This document shows positions 1 through 8,799 of a stretch of 64,000 nucleotides of DNA, piece by piece. This DNA comes from Citricoccus sp. K5 (GTDB lineage: Bacteria > Actinomycetota > Actinomycetes > Actinomycetales > Micrococcaceae). The notes beneath the pieces were generated by a model that was not told the origin of the DNA, did no database searches, and saw only the letters and a list, made by a program, of their open reading frames with translations. Position 1 is the first letter of the stretch. Each line of letters begins with the position of its first letter. Location of the stretch: the NCBI RefSeq assembly GCF_902506195.1, contig NZ_LR732817.1:1564909-1628908 (forward strand), read 5' to 3'. Both the position numbers and the translations under genes were made by a program.

Positions 1-28
1 ACCGGAGTTCGATCGAGCCTCGTGGCGC

Positions 29-664
29 TCAACGGACCAGTCGTGCACGCCAGGCCCAGGCAGCGATCTCGACGCGGTTGCGCACTCCAAGTTTCACGCT
101 GATGCTTCGCGCGTGTGTCTTCACCGTCGACAGGGAGACGAACAGGTCGGCGGCGATCTCCACATTGGTCCGGCCACGGGCGATGGCGACGACGATCTCG
201 AGTTCGCGGTCGGACAGGTTGTGTCTGGTCCCGCCCGCCGACGGTCCGCCGGCGAGCTCTCCCAACAGACGTACGGTGATCGATGGTGATACCAGAGCGT
301 CACCATCTGCTGCAGCGCGGACTGCTTCGACGAGGAGGCGTGGGCCCGCATCTTTGAGAAGGAAGCCGGAGGCGCCGGCCTGGAGGGCGGAGCGCAGGTA
401 CTCGTCGGTGTCGAACGTCGTGACGACGACGACGCGCGGTGCGTCCGGCGTCGCCGTGATGAGGCGGGTGGCTTCCAGACCATTCATCCCTGGCATACGG
501 ATATCCATGAGCACCACGGCTGGGTTCAGCCGCTTCGCGGCGTTGACCGCGTCCTCGCCGTTGCCGGCGATCCCGATGACCGAGATATCCCCTTCGGCCT
601 CGAGGACCATCCGGAATCCGGCGCGCACCATCTCGTGGTCGTCGGCGATGACGACGCCGATCAT
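29..664 (-). CDS. NarL/LuxR-family response regulator
   Basis: This is the cytoplasmic DNA-binding partner of the histidine kinase encoded just upstream. The receiver domain (about residues 1-120) has the acidic pair DD at 8-9, the phospho-acceptor Asp54 in VLMDIRMPG, and the conserved Lys in FLLKDAG. A LuxR-type helix-turn-helix fills about residues 147-211 (LSDRELEIV, then STVKTHARSISVKLGV). At 211 aa it has the usual length of the family. Its ATG overlaps the kinase stop by 4 nt, so the two are translationally coupled. The likely target is the divergent ABC exporter; that is inferred from position only. Confidence 0.95.
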   Translation of the reverse strand: MIGVVIADDHEMVRAGFRMVLEAEGDISVIGIAGNGEDAVNAAKRLNPAVVLMDIRMPGMNGLEATRLITATPDAPRVVVVTTFDTDEYLRSALQAGASGFLLKDAGPRLLVEAVRAAADGDALVSPSITVRLLGELAGGPSAGGTRHNLSDRELEIVVAIARGRTNVEIAADLFVSLSTVKTHARSISVKLGVRNRVEIAAWAWRARLVR

Positions 665-1848
665 CGGGGCCCCAGGGGCAAGGTGACGCGGACATTCCAG
701 CTGTCTGCGCCGGCGGCCCCCGCTCGCATTTCCCCACCGAGAGCGGTGACCCGCTCCTCCATCCCCATGAGCCCGAATCCCCTCGAGCCCGGGGCGGCTG
801 GCCGCGCGCGAACGCCGTCATTGCTGATGTCCAGCACGAGCGCCACGTCGACCACACTCACGGACACCTGGGTATTGCCTTCGGGTGCATGGCGTCGCAC
901 ATTGGTGAGTGCCTCCCGGACCACGCGATACCCCGTCTCACCGACCCCCGGTGGCATGGGCGAGTGGCCATTCTCGAGCCGCAGTGTCGTGCGTTCGCGT
1001 CCCGGATCGAACCGGTCCACGAGGGTGGGGATGTCCGCGAGTCCGTAAGGAACAGTGAGCGGTTCACCTCGATCCGCCTCCTCACGAATCGCGCCGACCA
1101 TCCGTCGCATTCCGGTGAGCGCCTCGATCCCGGCTGATTCGATGGAGGATAACGACTCGCTGACCTGGTCCGGGTCGTTGCGGGCCACGATGATCGCTGC
1201 CTGGGCCTGCACCACGATGCCGCTGACCTGGTGTGCCACGACGTCGTGGAGCTCGCGAGCCAGCTCCATCCGTTCCGCGCGCCGATGATCATCCATCGCG
1301 CGCTCCCGCCTCTTCTGGACGTACCGTGCTGCGACACCACCGGTGATCGCGCAACCCCAGACGAGCAATCCGAGGAGAATGACCGTGATGTCCGCACCGA
1401 TACGCAGCAGCACCGCGGCGAGGGTGACGACTAGCGCCGACGCACCCACGATGACCGCGCCGCGCGCGGAGGATTCGCCGCGCACTCCGATCACCGTGAG
1501 AACGATGAGCGCCGCGGTCTCCGTCAGGGACAGCGTGAGGCTTCCGATCGATAGTGAGACCACGGACGCCGTCAGGGACAATGCGAACGCGCCCGCCACG
1601 CTCACGCGAACGGGTATCTGTCGACGCATGAGGGTCAGGACTGCCGCGACGAGTGCCACGAGCGCCGTCGCCATCGCACCGGCGATGTCGTCAGTACTGG
1701 GCGCGGTGGGCATCAGGCCGGTACCGAGCTCGAAGTCGACCATCAACAACAGTGCCAGGACGAGGAACTCGGCGGTCCTCAACGCGGCCCCCGTCAAGAC
1801 GGAGTGAGAGCGGCGCCGCCGATGCCCGCCCTCGTCTCCACTGGTCAC
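661..1848 (-). CDS. Two-component sensor histidine kinase (HisKA_3 type)
   Basis: This membrane sensor kinase should phosphorylate the coupled response regulator. The first ~150 residues are a run of hydrophobic membrane segments with almost no extracytoplasmic loop. A HisKA_3 dimerisation domain follows, with the phospho-accepting His in ELARELHDVVAHQ. The C-terminal HATPase domain shows EALTNVRRHA (N box), DISNDG, and GFGLMGMEERV (G box). The start is GTG, preceded at 6 nt by the hexamer TAGACT, so the transcript may be leaderless. The lack of a sizeable sensor domain suggests that it senses through the membrane or through the neighbouring transporter, as cell-envelope stress kinases do (inference). 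Confidence 0.93.
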   Translation of the reverse strand: MTSGDEGGHRRRRSHSVLTGAALRTAEFLVLALLLMVDFELGTGLMPTAPSTDDIAGAMATALVALVAAVLTLMRRQIPVRVSVAGAFALSLTASVVSLSIGSLTLSLTETAALIVLTVIGVRGESSARGAVIVGASALVVTLAAVLLRIGADITVILLGLLVWGCAITGGVAARYVQKRRERAMDDHRRAERMELARELHDVVAHQVSGIVVQAQAAIIVARNDPDQVSESLSSIESAGIEALTGMRRMVGAIREEADRGEPLTVPYGLADIPTLVDRFDPGRERTTLRLENGHSPMPPGVGETGYRVVREALTNVRRHAPEGNTQVSVSVVDVALVLDISNDGVRARPAAPGSRGFGLMGMEERVTALGGEMRAGAAGADSWNVRVTLPLGPR

Positions 1849-1854
1849 ATCCGT

Positions 1855-1860
1855 AGTCTA
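1855..1860 (-). promoter_or_regulatory. -10-like hexamer of the sensor kinase gene (leaderless arrangement)
   Basis: On the minus strand the hexamer TAGACT lies exactly 6 nt before the GTG start at 1848. That spacing would put the transcription start on the start codon. There is no good Shine-Dalgarno sequence. I see no convincing -35. Confidence 0.45.
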
Positions 1861-1982
1861 CGTATCGCCGGAGACCACGATCCCCCTCGAGCGGGCATTT
1901 TGTCCGAAGGAACGAGGGATCGCGGCGGAGATCGTTCGTAGGGTCGATGTGGGAACCACAGGCCGACCGCGAATCTTGACAT

Positions 1983-2774
1983 ATGACTCCTGTAGACGGC
2001 GCCCCTCGTCATCACCCGACCGGCACCTCCACACGACTAGCCGCCCGCGCCCTGGACATCGTCCGTGACTTCGGCTCGGGCGACAACCGAGTTCGTGCGC
2101 TGGACGGCCTGAGCATCGACCTGTTCGCCAGTCGGTTCACCGCCATCATGGGTGCCTCTGGGTCGGGCAAGTCGACGTTCCTGCACTGTCTGGCCGGTCT
2201 CGACCAGGCGACCTCCGGTCGGATCCTGCTCGGGGAGACCGATCTGGGGCGTCTTGGGGACAAGTCGTTGACCACGACTCGGCGAGACAGGATCGGGTTC
2301 GTGTTCCAGGACGGGAATCTGCTCCCGCACCTCACGGCGGCGGAGAACATCGACCTGGGTGCATCGCTTGCCGGGCGTCGGCCGGACCGAGCGTGGCGAT
2401 CCGAGCTGGTCGACCGTCTCGGGATCTCGGACCGGCTGCGGCATCTGCCGGCCCAACTCTCGGGTGGACAGCGTCAGCGCGTGGCCGTCGCCCGGGCCTT
2501 GCTCGGACGCCCCGAACTCATCGTCGCCGACGAGCCGACGGGCGCGCTCGACAGCGTCTCGAGCCAATCCCTTCTGGAGATACTCCGCGCGTGCGTCGAC
2601 GAGTATGGGCAGACCGTGGTGATGGTGACCCACGACCCGTCCGCAGCGGCCGTCACCGACGAAGTGATCCTGCTCAAGGACGGTCGGGCGGCGGGCGTCT
2701 TTCGCACGCCGACTCAAGAGAAGGTGCTCGAACGCGTCGGTGAACTCGCAGCACAGTCGGAGGAGACCTCGTGA
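1983..2774 (+). CDS. ABC transporter ATP-binding protein (MacB/LolD type)
   Basis: This is the cytoplasmic ATPase of an FtsX-type ABC system. Walker A is GASGSGKST, the Q loop lies in FVFQDGNLLPHLT, the signature is [16 protein letters not shown], and Walker B with catalytic Glu is LIVADEPTGALD. The H-loop His is in VMVTHDPSAA. At 263 aa it matches MacB/LolD/BceA-like ATPases. Its stop overlaps the start of the permease by 4 nt. No convincing ribosome binding site precedes the ATG, and TTGACA immediately before it is too close to serve as this gene's -35. The gene is divergent from the two-component system, a common arrangement for exporters of envelope-active compounds. Confidence 0.94.
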   Translation: MTPVDGAPRHHPTGTSTRLAARALDIVRDFGSGDNRVRALDGLSIDLFASRFTAIMGASGSGKSTFLHCLAGLDQATSGRILLGETDLGRLGDKSLTTTRRDRIGFVFQDGNLLPHLTAAENIDLGASLAGRRPDRAWRSELVDRLGISDRLRHLPAQLSGGQRQRVAVARALLGRPELIVADEPTGALDSVSSQSLLEILRACVDEYGQTVVMVTHDPSAAAVTDEVILLKDGRAAGVFRTPTQEKVLERVGELAAQSEETS

Positions 2775-4894
2775 TCGTGTTGCGGACCGCAATGCGCAGC
2801 GTTACACGTCGCCCGGGCCAAGCGCTGCTCATCGGCATCGCGGTCGTCGCCGCGGCAGCCTTTGCAGTTGCCGCGCTGCTCATCGCCCTCAACGCGCGGG
2901 CCGCACTTGTCGCGTTCGGGATGACTACGCCCGTGGCCGCCGAGGCCGTCGCCATCCCGGGTGGTGATCTCGATTCGGCCGCCGCCACCGGCATCGCGGA
3001 GAGGATCCGGGCGCTGCCCGGCACTGGCGAGGTCGCCGTCGAGTACCTCGGCGATGTCGAAGTGGAGATCGGTGGCACGACCTCCACCTGGAAGCTGAGC
3101 AGCGATCCTGGGTCCGGTCCGCTCAGCGCGGTCCCCGAACTGACATCCGGACGCCCCCCGGAGATCGGCGAGGTCGTCCTCGGCGCCGGGACGGCCGATC
3201 GAGTGGGCGCCACCGTCGGGGACACCTTGACCGCCGAAGGGCATGAGCTCACCGTTGCCGCAATCGGCTCGGTGCACGAGTTCGGGCAGGACACGGCCCT
3301 GATCCGTGAAGAGGATGCCGTAACACTGGCCGAGACGATGACGCCCGTACAGATCTTCGTCACCGGTGATGTGGACCTCGACTCCATCGAGTCCGTGGCG
3401 GGTGACAGCGTCGTCCTCAGCGGCGAGGATCGACGGTCGGAAGAAGCACGCACGGTCACCGACACCAGCACCGGCGTGTTCGGTGCCCTGGCGGTGTTCG
3501 TCGGTCTCGCCCTCGTCTCAGCTGTGGTGATCGTCAGCTCCACCTTTCGTATTCTGCTCTCCCGTCGGGCCACCGAGCTCGCCCTCCTTCGATGCGTCGG
3601 GGCCTCCCGGAAGCAAATCAGCCGCATGGTGATGCTCGAGGCAGCGTGCATCGGACTCTTCGGCGGCGTCGCAGGGACGGCCATCGGCCTGATGGTCTCG
3701 GCAGCACTGGTCTCGGCAGCCAGAGCCGCTGGGTTGGTGACCTCCCCGTTCATCTCCTCTCCCCTCGGCCTCGTCGCGTGTATCGGGATGGCCGTTCTCA
3801 GCACTCTCGTCGCCGCCCTGCCCGCCGCACGCGCCGCCAGTCGAGCCACCCCCGTCGAGGCACTCGGGGCATCACGCTCCTCGGAGGCGCGGCCCCTACG
3901 CCTCCGTGCACGGCTGGTCCTCGCCAGCTCGCTCGTCGCCATCGCCGTTGCCACCGGTGCAGCCGGACTGGCCGCCTCTAACACCGACGCCTTCCTCGGT
4001 CTCGCGTTAGCGGCGTTCAGCGGCACGCTGGTCTTCGGTGCACTCGTCGTCATCGGCCCCTTTCTCATCCGATGGTCCGCGACCGTGATGCGCCCCCTGG
4101 CCTCGGGTTCGGTGTCGATACGACTCGCGCTGTCCAACGCGCGCAGGGCATCCCGCCGGACCGCAGCGATGACCACTGTGCTCACCTTGGGCGTCGGCCT
4201 CACCGCCGCCCTCATCGTGGGGGTGGCAGGAGCCATCGAGGACGCGCGTGACGGTGTCGCACGGAACTTTCCCTCCACGGCGATCATCCCGGTCGATCTC
4301 GTTTCCGACTCTGAGGCCGTCGTCTCCGAGCTCGCGGCGCACCCGCAGGTCGAAGCACGCGTCGAGGGTCTCGACATCCTCATCGATCCGGCCTCCGGGT
4401 CGAGCGACGCCGATCTACGCTCCGCGGTGCTCGAGAGCACAGATCCAGGAACGCCCATCTTCTGGGCAGCAGACGTTCAGACGGGCATCGAACAGATGAT
4501 CCTCATCGGGCAGACAGTCGGCGCAACGATGATCGGTGTCACCATGCTCGTCGCGCTGATCGGCGTGATGGTCACCTTGGCGCTCTCGGTCACCGAACGC
4601 CGGCAGGAGATCGCCCTCCTGCGCGCCCTGGGCGTCAGCCGATCCGGCGCCCGACGCTCGATCGCCGCCGAAGCAACGCTCGCCTGCCTGGTGGGAGCGA
4701 CGGCCGGCGTCGCTCTCGGGAGCGTGTACGGGGTTCTCGCCCTGCACATTCTCGGCTTGTCCGTGGGGCCACCGCCGCTTGTCTCGCTGATCGCACTTGT
4801 CCTGGGCGTCACCGCTGCCGCGCTCGTCGCTTCCGCAGTGCCCATGTGGAACGCCGGTCGCGTGCAACCCGCCATCGGCCTGGCCGCGGGATGA
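2771..4894 (+). CDS. FtsX/MacB-family ABC transporter permease
   Basis: This membrane subunit pairs with the preceding ATPase and starts with a GTG overlapping the ATPase stop. Its 707 aa form two FtsX-type units. The first has an N-terminal membrane helix, an extracytoplasmic region of about 200 residues, and three helices beginning near 235. The second unit has a shorter outer region and again three helices. Each unit carries the family signature after its first core helix: LALLRCVGASRKQ in the first and IALLRALGVSRSG in the second. Such permeases are usually mechanotransmission or export systems for peptides, lipoproteins or antibiotics; the substrate cannot be read from the sequence. Confidence 0.92.
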   Translation: MIVLRTAMRSVTRRPGQALLIGIAVVAAAAFAVAALLIALNARAALVAFGMTTPVAAEAVAIPGGDLDSAAATGIAERIRALPGTGEVAVEYLGDVEVEIGGTTSTWKLSSDPGSGPLSAVPELTSGRPPEIGEVVLGAGTADRVGATVGDTLTAEGHELTVAAIGSVHEFGQDTALIREEDAVTLAETMTPVQIFVTGDVDLDSIESVAGDSVVLSGEDRRSEEARTVTDTSTGVFGALAVFVGLALVSAVVIVSSTFRILLSRRATELALLRCVGASRKQISRMVMLEAACIGLFGGVAGTAIGLMVSAALVSAARAAGLVTSPFISSPLGLVACIGMAVLSTLVAALPAARAASRATPVEALGASRSSEARPLRLRARLVLASSLVAIAVATGAAGLAASNTDAFLGLALAAFSGTLVFGALVVIGPFLIRWSATVMRPLASGSVSIRLALSNARRASRRTAAMTTVLTLGVGLTAALIVGVAGAIEDARDGVARNFPSTAIIPVDLVSDSEAVVSELAAHPQVEARVEGLDILIDPASGSSDADLRSAVLESTDPGTPIFWAADVQTGIEQMILIGQTVGATMIGVTMLVALIGVMVTLALSVTERRQEIALLRALGVSRSGARRSIAAEATLACLVGATAGVALGSVYGVLALHILGLSVGPPPLVSLIALVLGVTAAALVASAVPMWNAGRVQPAIGLAAG

Positions 4895-4995
4895 GCCGCC
4901 GGATGAAGTCCGTCAGCACCCGGCGCCCGTACATCCCGGGTCACGAATCCATCAATCCGTCCCCCGCACCCCTCACGAGAAATTGGTACAAGACC

Positions 4996-5418
4996 ATGAC
5001 ATCTCAACACCGCCCCCTCATCGCAGCCGCTGTAGGTCTCGCCGCGACCGTCACCCTGGTCGGTTGCACCGCCGTGCAAGACACGTTGCAGGTGGGACAG
5101 CGCGAGTTCACCTACGCTGATTCGACCGAAGCGGAGGAGTCCGGCGAATCCTTCCGTTTCCAAGGCTTTCTGCCCGATGACGCGACCGACGTGCGACTGA
5201 TCGCGCAGCTCGACGGTCGCGCCTCCGTGATGCGGTGGACCAGCCCGACGATCTTCACCTCGGAACACTGCACCAATGCATCCATCACGTCGCAGCCGGA
5301 GATCGAGGCCGAGTGGTTGCCAGATCCGGTGCCGACCTCCGGCGTCGTCTGCAGCGACTGGAGCATCGTCCGCAGCGGAGACACCCAAGTCGCCTGGAGG
5401 AATTCGCCGGACGACTGA
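4996..5418 (+). CDS. Small putative lipoprotein of the ABC exporter module
   Basis: I do not recognise a family. The 140-aa product has a short charged N-terminus, a hydrophobic stretch, and a lipobox LVGC with Cys24, so it should be lipid-anchored outside the membrane. The mature part is acidic and has a few Trp and Cys residues. I chose the ATG at 4996 because it gives a normal signal peptide. An in-frame ATG at 4891 overlaps the permease stop (ATGA) and would add 35 residues before the signal region; it may mark translational coupling but makes an unusually long leader. The gene follows the permease directly and probably serves the same system, perhaps as a substrate-binding or accessory protein (inference). 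Confidence 0.7.
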   Translation: MTSQHRPLIAAAVGLAATVTLVGCTAVQDTLQVGQREFTYADSTEAEESGESFRFQGFLPDDATDVRLIAQLDGRASVMRWTSPTIFTSEHCTNASITSQPEIEAEWLPDPVPTSGVVCSDWSIVRSGDTQVAWRNSPDD

Positions 5419-5458
5419 CCCACCGGTCCTGTCACGGGCCTACCTCCGAGTCCCGAGC

Positions 5459-6832
5459 TCAGCTCTCCAAGATCTGCGGCCGCAGGTCCTGCGCCGGAGG
5501 CACCCAGGTGGCGGGGTCGGCGTCGACCTGTTCGCCGGAGCGGATGTCCTTGACCTGATGCGCGGCCGTCCCGTCCTCCCCCACGGAGGTGAACCAGACG
5601 AACGGGATGCCGCGCTTGTCCGCGTACTTGATCTGCTTGCCGAACTTCTCGGCGGACACGGCCACCTCGGCGGGGATCCCCCGGGCACGCAGGGACTGCG
5701 CGGTGTCCTGCGCGGCCGACCAGTCGTCGTCGTGCGTCAGGGCGATGTAGACGGCCGTCGGCACCGAGCGGGAGGCGCGCGCCATGTCCTGGGAGAAGAT
5801 GCGCATCATCAGCCGGGTCACGCCGATCGAGAGCCCCACCCCCGGGAACGTGCGGTTTCCCTTGGACGCCAGGGCGTCATATCGGCCCCCGGAGCAGATG
5901 GACCCGAGCTGCTCATGGCCCACCAGCACCGTCTCGTAGACCGTCCCGGTGTAGTAGTCGAGGCCGCGGGCAATGGACAGGTCCGCCACGGCGCGCCCGG
6001 GGGCCCGGCGGTGCAATTCCCCGACGACGCCGGCCAGCTCCTCGAGCCCTTCCTCCAGCAGCTCGTGGGTCACCCCCAAGGCGCGGACCCGCTCCACGAA
6101 GGACGTGTCCTCGGTGCGGATGGCGGCCAGGGCCAAGGCCTGCGCGGCCTGATCCTCGGTGGCACCGAGCTCGGACTGGAGCAGGCGGGAGACCTCGTCC
6201 GCGCCGATCTTCTCCAGCTTGTCGATGTTGCGCAGCACGCCGGCGGTGTCCTCAAGGCCGAGCCCGCGGTAGAAGCCCTCGGCGAGCTTGCGGTTGTTGA
6301 TGCGGATGGTGAAGTCGCCGATCGGCAGGGCCCCCAGGGCCTCGGCCATCACCAGGGCAACGTCCACGTCCGAGCGGAACGGCAGTGTGCCATCCCCCAC
6401 CACGTCGATGTCCGCCTGGGTGAACTCGCGGGCGCGGCCCTCCTGCGGACGCTCACCACGCCAGACCTTCTGGATCTGGTATCGGCGGAACGGGAAGGAC
6501 AGGTGTCCGGCGTTCTCCACCACGTAGCGGGCAAAGGGCACCGTCAGGTCGAAGTGCAGGGCCAGACGGTTCGGGTCCTGGGCATCCTGGGACTGCTGAG
6601 CTTTCGCCGCCCCCTGCTCCGTGTCAGCCTGCAGGCGCGAGACGGCGTAGACCTCCTTGTCGATCTCGCCCTTGCGCAGCAGCTGCCCGAGGGTCTCCAC
6701 GGCGCGGGTCTCGATGGAGGAGAAGCCATGCAGCTCGAAGGTGTTCCGCAGGGTGTCCAGCACGTGCTGTTCCACGATCCGTTCGGCAGGAAGCCACTCG
6801 TGGAAACCGGACAGGGATGCCTTGCGGGACAT
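5459..6832 (-). CDS. hisS: Histidyl-tRNA synthetase
   Basis: This class II aminoacyl-tRNA synthetase charges tRNA-His in the cytoplasm. Motif 2 is recognisable in RYQIQKVWRGERPQEGR, the HisA-type histidine-binding motif is ARGLDYYTGTVYE, and motif 3 lies in GVGLSIGVTRLM. The C-terminal ~100 residues form the anticodon-binding domain. At 457 aa it is slightly longer than typical bacterial HisRS. The ATG at 6832 is preceded by an AAGG-type ribosome binding site. The gene is divergent from the DUF349 gene and convergent with the lipoprotein gene. I saw no T-box leader. Confidence 0.97.
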   Translation of the reverse strand: MSRKASLSGFHEWLPAERIVEQHVLDTLRNTFELHGFSSIETRAVETLGQLLRKGEIDKEVYAVSRLQADTEQGAAKAQQSQDAQDPNRLALHFDLTVPFARYVVENAGHLSFPFRRYQIQKVWRGERPQEGRAREFTQADIDVVGDGTLPFRSDVDVALVMAEALGALPIGDFTIRINNRKLAEGFYRGLGLEDTAGVLRNIDKLEKIGADEVSRLLQSELGATEDQAAQALALAAIRTEDTSFVERVRALGVTHELLEEGLEELAGVVGELHRRAPGRAVADLSIARGLDYYTGTVYETVLVGHEQLGSICSGGRYDALASKGNRTFPGVGLSIGVTRLMMRIFSQDMARASRSVPTAVYIALTHDDDWSAAQDTAQSLRARGIPAEVAVSAEKFGKQIKYADKRGIPFVWFTSVGEDGTAAHQVKDIRSGEQVDADPATWVPPAQDLRPQILES

Positions 6833-6876
6833 GGGCCACCTTCTGTTGGAACTGCTGGGGGGACATTCGGCTCCCC

Positions 6877-6882
6877 ATTCTA
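6877..6882 (-). promoter_or_regulatory. Putative -10 element of hisS (TAGAAT)
   Basis: TAGAAT on the minus strand lies about 45 nt upstream of the hisS ATG. The same hexamer appears upstream of relA, yebC and blaI in this window. No clear -35 is visible. Confidence 0.45.
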
Positions 6883-6883
6883 G

Positions 6884-6903
6884 GTCCAGCCGGTACGCTG
6901 GAC
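6884..6903. promoter_or_regulatory. Palindrome between the divergent hisS and DUF349 promoters
   Basis: GTCCAGC and GCTGGAC form perfect 7-bp inverted arms around the 6-nt centre CGGTAC. The element sits just upstream of the hisS -10 and overlaps the TACGCT hexamer assigned to the divergent gene. It is placed like an operator that could act on both promoters; no binding protein is known to me. Confidence 0.4.
6894..6899 (+). promoter_or_regulatory. Putative -10 element of the DUF349 gene
   Basis: TACGCT (TANNNT form) lies 69 nt upstream of the GTG at 6969, inside the palindrome at 6884-6903. It is the only such hexamer in a sensible position. Confidence 0.3.
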
Positions 6904-6968
6904 GTGACCGTATCCACTATTCCCTGCGGCCGCGCGCCGGTGCAGGGCACCAGCAGAGAGTTCTAGCG

Positions 6969-8732
6969 GTGACCACCAGTCAAGAATCCGACGATCAGCA
7001 GTCCACCCAGCAGACCTCCGGCGAGGCCCCCGTGGCGGCGTCCGAGCAGTCCGCCCCAGAGGTTCCGGAGCAGGAAGCCGAGCACGTAGCCGAGCAGGCG
7101 ACCGAACCCGCCGCCGAGCCCGCTGAGTCCGCCGTGCCAACGGAGGCCCCGGCCGAGGAACAGGCGTCCGCCGCGGAGGAGGAGACCGAGGCCGTTCTGG
7201 CCTCCGTCGAGGCGACCGAAGCGCCTTCGGTTGACCCCGCACCCAGTGAACAGGTGACCTCGGAAGCCCCCGCCCCGGCGCCGGCGTCGTCCATCGAAGC
7301 GGCCCCGGCCAGCGAGGCTCCCTCGGCTCAGCCCGCCGCACCGAAGCCCGGCATACCCAAGCCCGGAAACGCCCCGAAGCCCTCCAACCTGCCTCGGCCC
7401 GCCTCCCCGGCCGGCCAGGGGAAGGCGCCCTCGGCCACCGCCCCCGCATCGCCGATGCCGGCCCCGAGCTTCACCACCCCGCTCGAGGACGCCGCGAAGT
7501 TCGCCAAGGTCAGCGACGACGGCCACGTCATCCTGGTCGACGGCGCCGAGGAGCACCCAGTCGGCCAGTTCCCGGACGGGACCAAGGACGAGGCCCTCGC
7601 CTACTTCAGCCGTAAGTACGACGAGGTCGTCTCCCAGCTCATGCTCCTCGAGCAGCGCGTGGCCACGGGTGCACCGGCCGGCGAGATCCAGAAGACCCTG
7701 GGCCACCTGCGCCAGACCATCGGAGAACGCGGCATGGTGGGCGACATGCCCGCCCTGCGCGCCCGCGTCGAGGCCCTGCAGACCCGGTTGGACGATCTCA
7801 AGCTGGCCGAGAAGCTGGCCCTGGAGAAGGCCCAGGCCGAGCAGCTGGCCACCCGCGAGGCGATCGTGGCCGAAGCCGAGGAACTGGCCGCGAAGGACCC
7901 GCAGCAGGTGCAGTGGAAGCAGGCCAGTGCCCGCATGGCCGAGCTGTTCGAGAACTGGAAGGCCGCGCAGAAGGCCGGTCCCCGCCTCGGCAAGTCGGTC
8001 GAGGATGGCCTGTGGAAGCGATTCCGCACGGCCCGCACCACGCATGACAAGCACCGCCGTGCCTTCTTCTCCCAGCTGGACGCCACCAACTCCAAGGCCA
8101 AGTCCGCCAAGGAGAAGCTGATCGCCCGCGCCGAGGCCCTCTCCACGTCCACCGACTGGGGACCCACGGCCGGTGCGTACCGCGACCTCATGGACGAGTG
8201 GAAGGCCGCACCGCGCGCCTCACGCAAGGAGGACGACGCCCTCTGGGCCCGCTTCCGCGCCGCGCAGGACGTCTTCTTCAACGCCCGCAAGGCGACCAAC
8301 GACGAGATCGACAAGGAATACGGCGAGAACCTCAAGGTCAAGGAGCAGATCCTGGCCGAGGGCCAGAAGCTGTTGCCTGTGAAGGACGTCAAGGCCGCTC
8401 GCAAGGTCCTCAACGATCTCCGCGGCCGCTGGGAGGACGCCGGGCGGGTGCCCCGCAAGGACGTCACCCGCATGGAGTCCGCGTTCCGCAAGCTGGAGGA
8501 AGGCCTGAAGTCCGCCGAGGACGATCACTGGCGCAAGACCAACCCCGAGACCAAGGCCCGGACGAACTCCGCCCTGACCCAGCTCGAGGACAAGGTCGCC
8601 GAACTCGAGGACGACCTGGCCAAGGCCCAGTCCAAGGGGGACGCCAAGGCCATCGCCAAGGCGCAGGAAGCACTCGACGCCCGCAAGATGTGGCTCGAGA
8701 CCCTGCAGAAGTCGGCCCAGGGACTGCGCTGA
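6969..8732 (+). CDS. DUF349 domain-containing protein
   Basis: This is a 587-aa cytoplasmic protein of unknown biochemical role. The first ~165 residues are a low-complexity Ala/Pro/Glu-rich segment, probably disordered. After it come several DUF349 helical repeats, recognisable by the recurring Trp-containing pattern seen in LFENWKAAQKAG, LMDEWKAAPRAS and LRGRWEDAGRVP, with charged coiled-coil stretches between them and at the C-terminus. I placed the start at GTG 6969, preceded by a GAGAG-type site, because the upstream in-frame sequence runs back through the divergent hisS gene. The position between hisS and relA is conserved in Micrococcaceae. A role in translation or stress is only suggested by neighbours. 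Confidence 0.9.
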   Translation: MTTSQESDDQQSTQQTSGEAPVAASEQSAPEVPEQEAEHVAEQATEPAAEPAESAVPTEAPAEEQASAAEEETEAVLASVEATEAPSVDPAPSEQVTSEAPAPAPASSIEAAPASEAPSAQPAAPKPGIPKPGNAPKPSNLPRPASPAGQGKAPSATAPASPMPAPSFTTPLEDAAKFAKVSDDGHVILVDGAEEHPVGQFPDGTKDEALAYFSRKYDEVVSQLMLLEQRVATGAPAGEIQKTLGHLRQTIGERGMVGDMPALRARVEALQTRLDDLKLAEKLALEKAQAEQLATREAIVAEAEELAAKDPQQVQWKQASARMAELFENWKAAQKAGPRLGKSVEDGLWKRFRTARTTHDKHRRAFFSQLDATNSKAKSAKEKLIARAEALSTSTDWGPTAGAYRDLMDEWKAAPRASRKEDDALWARFRAAQDVFFNARKATNDEIDKEYGENLKVKEQILAEGQKLLPVKDVKAARKVLNDLRGRWEDAGRVPRKDVTRMESAFRKLEEGLKSAEDDHWRKTNPETKARTNSALTQLEDKVAELEDDLAKAQSKGDAKAIAKAQEALDARKMWLETLQKSAQGLR

Positions 8733-8799
8733 CCCGCTGAGCTTCCGTGGGCCCCGCGTGGATTCCTGTGTGAATCCCACGTTGAGTCCTGCGTTGTCC

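Noticed and set aside
1976-1981. TTGACA directly before the ABC ATPase start as a -35
   Set aside because: A matching -10 would fall inside the coding region, past the start codon, so it cannot serve this gene. No TANNNT follows at 17 nt.
2674-4458. Long open frame on the minus strand opposite the ABC permease (594 codons)
   Set aside because: It is Ser/Arg/Ala-rich with no domain, the usual mirror of a high-GC gene. The plus-strand permease has clear family features.
4891-5418. ATG at 4891 (ATGA overlap with the permease) as the lipoprotein start
   Set aside because: It would place 35 extra charged residues before the signal peptide; ATG 4996 gives a normal lipoprotein signal. I kept 4891 as a possible coupling point only.
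6833-6968. T-box leader for hisS
   Set aside because: The leader is only about 40 nt from the predicted start site and has no T-box sequence or antiterminator fold.
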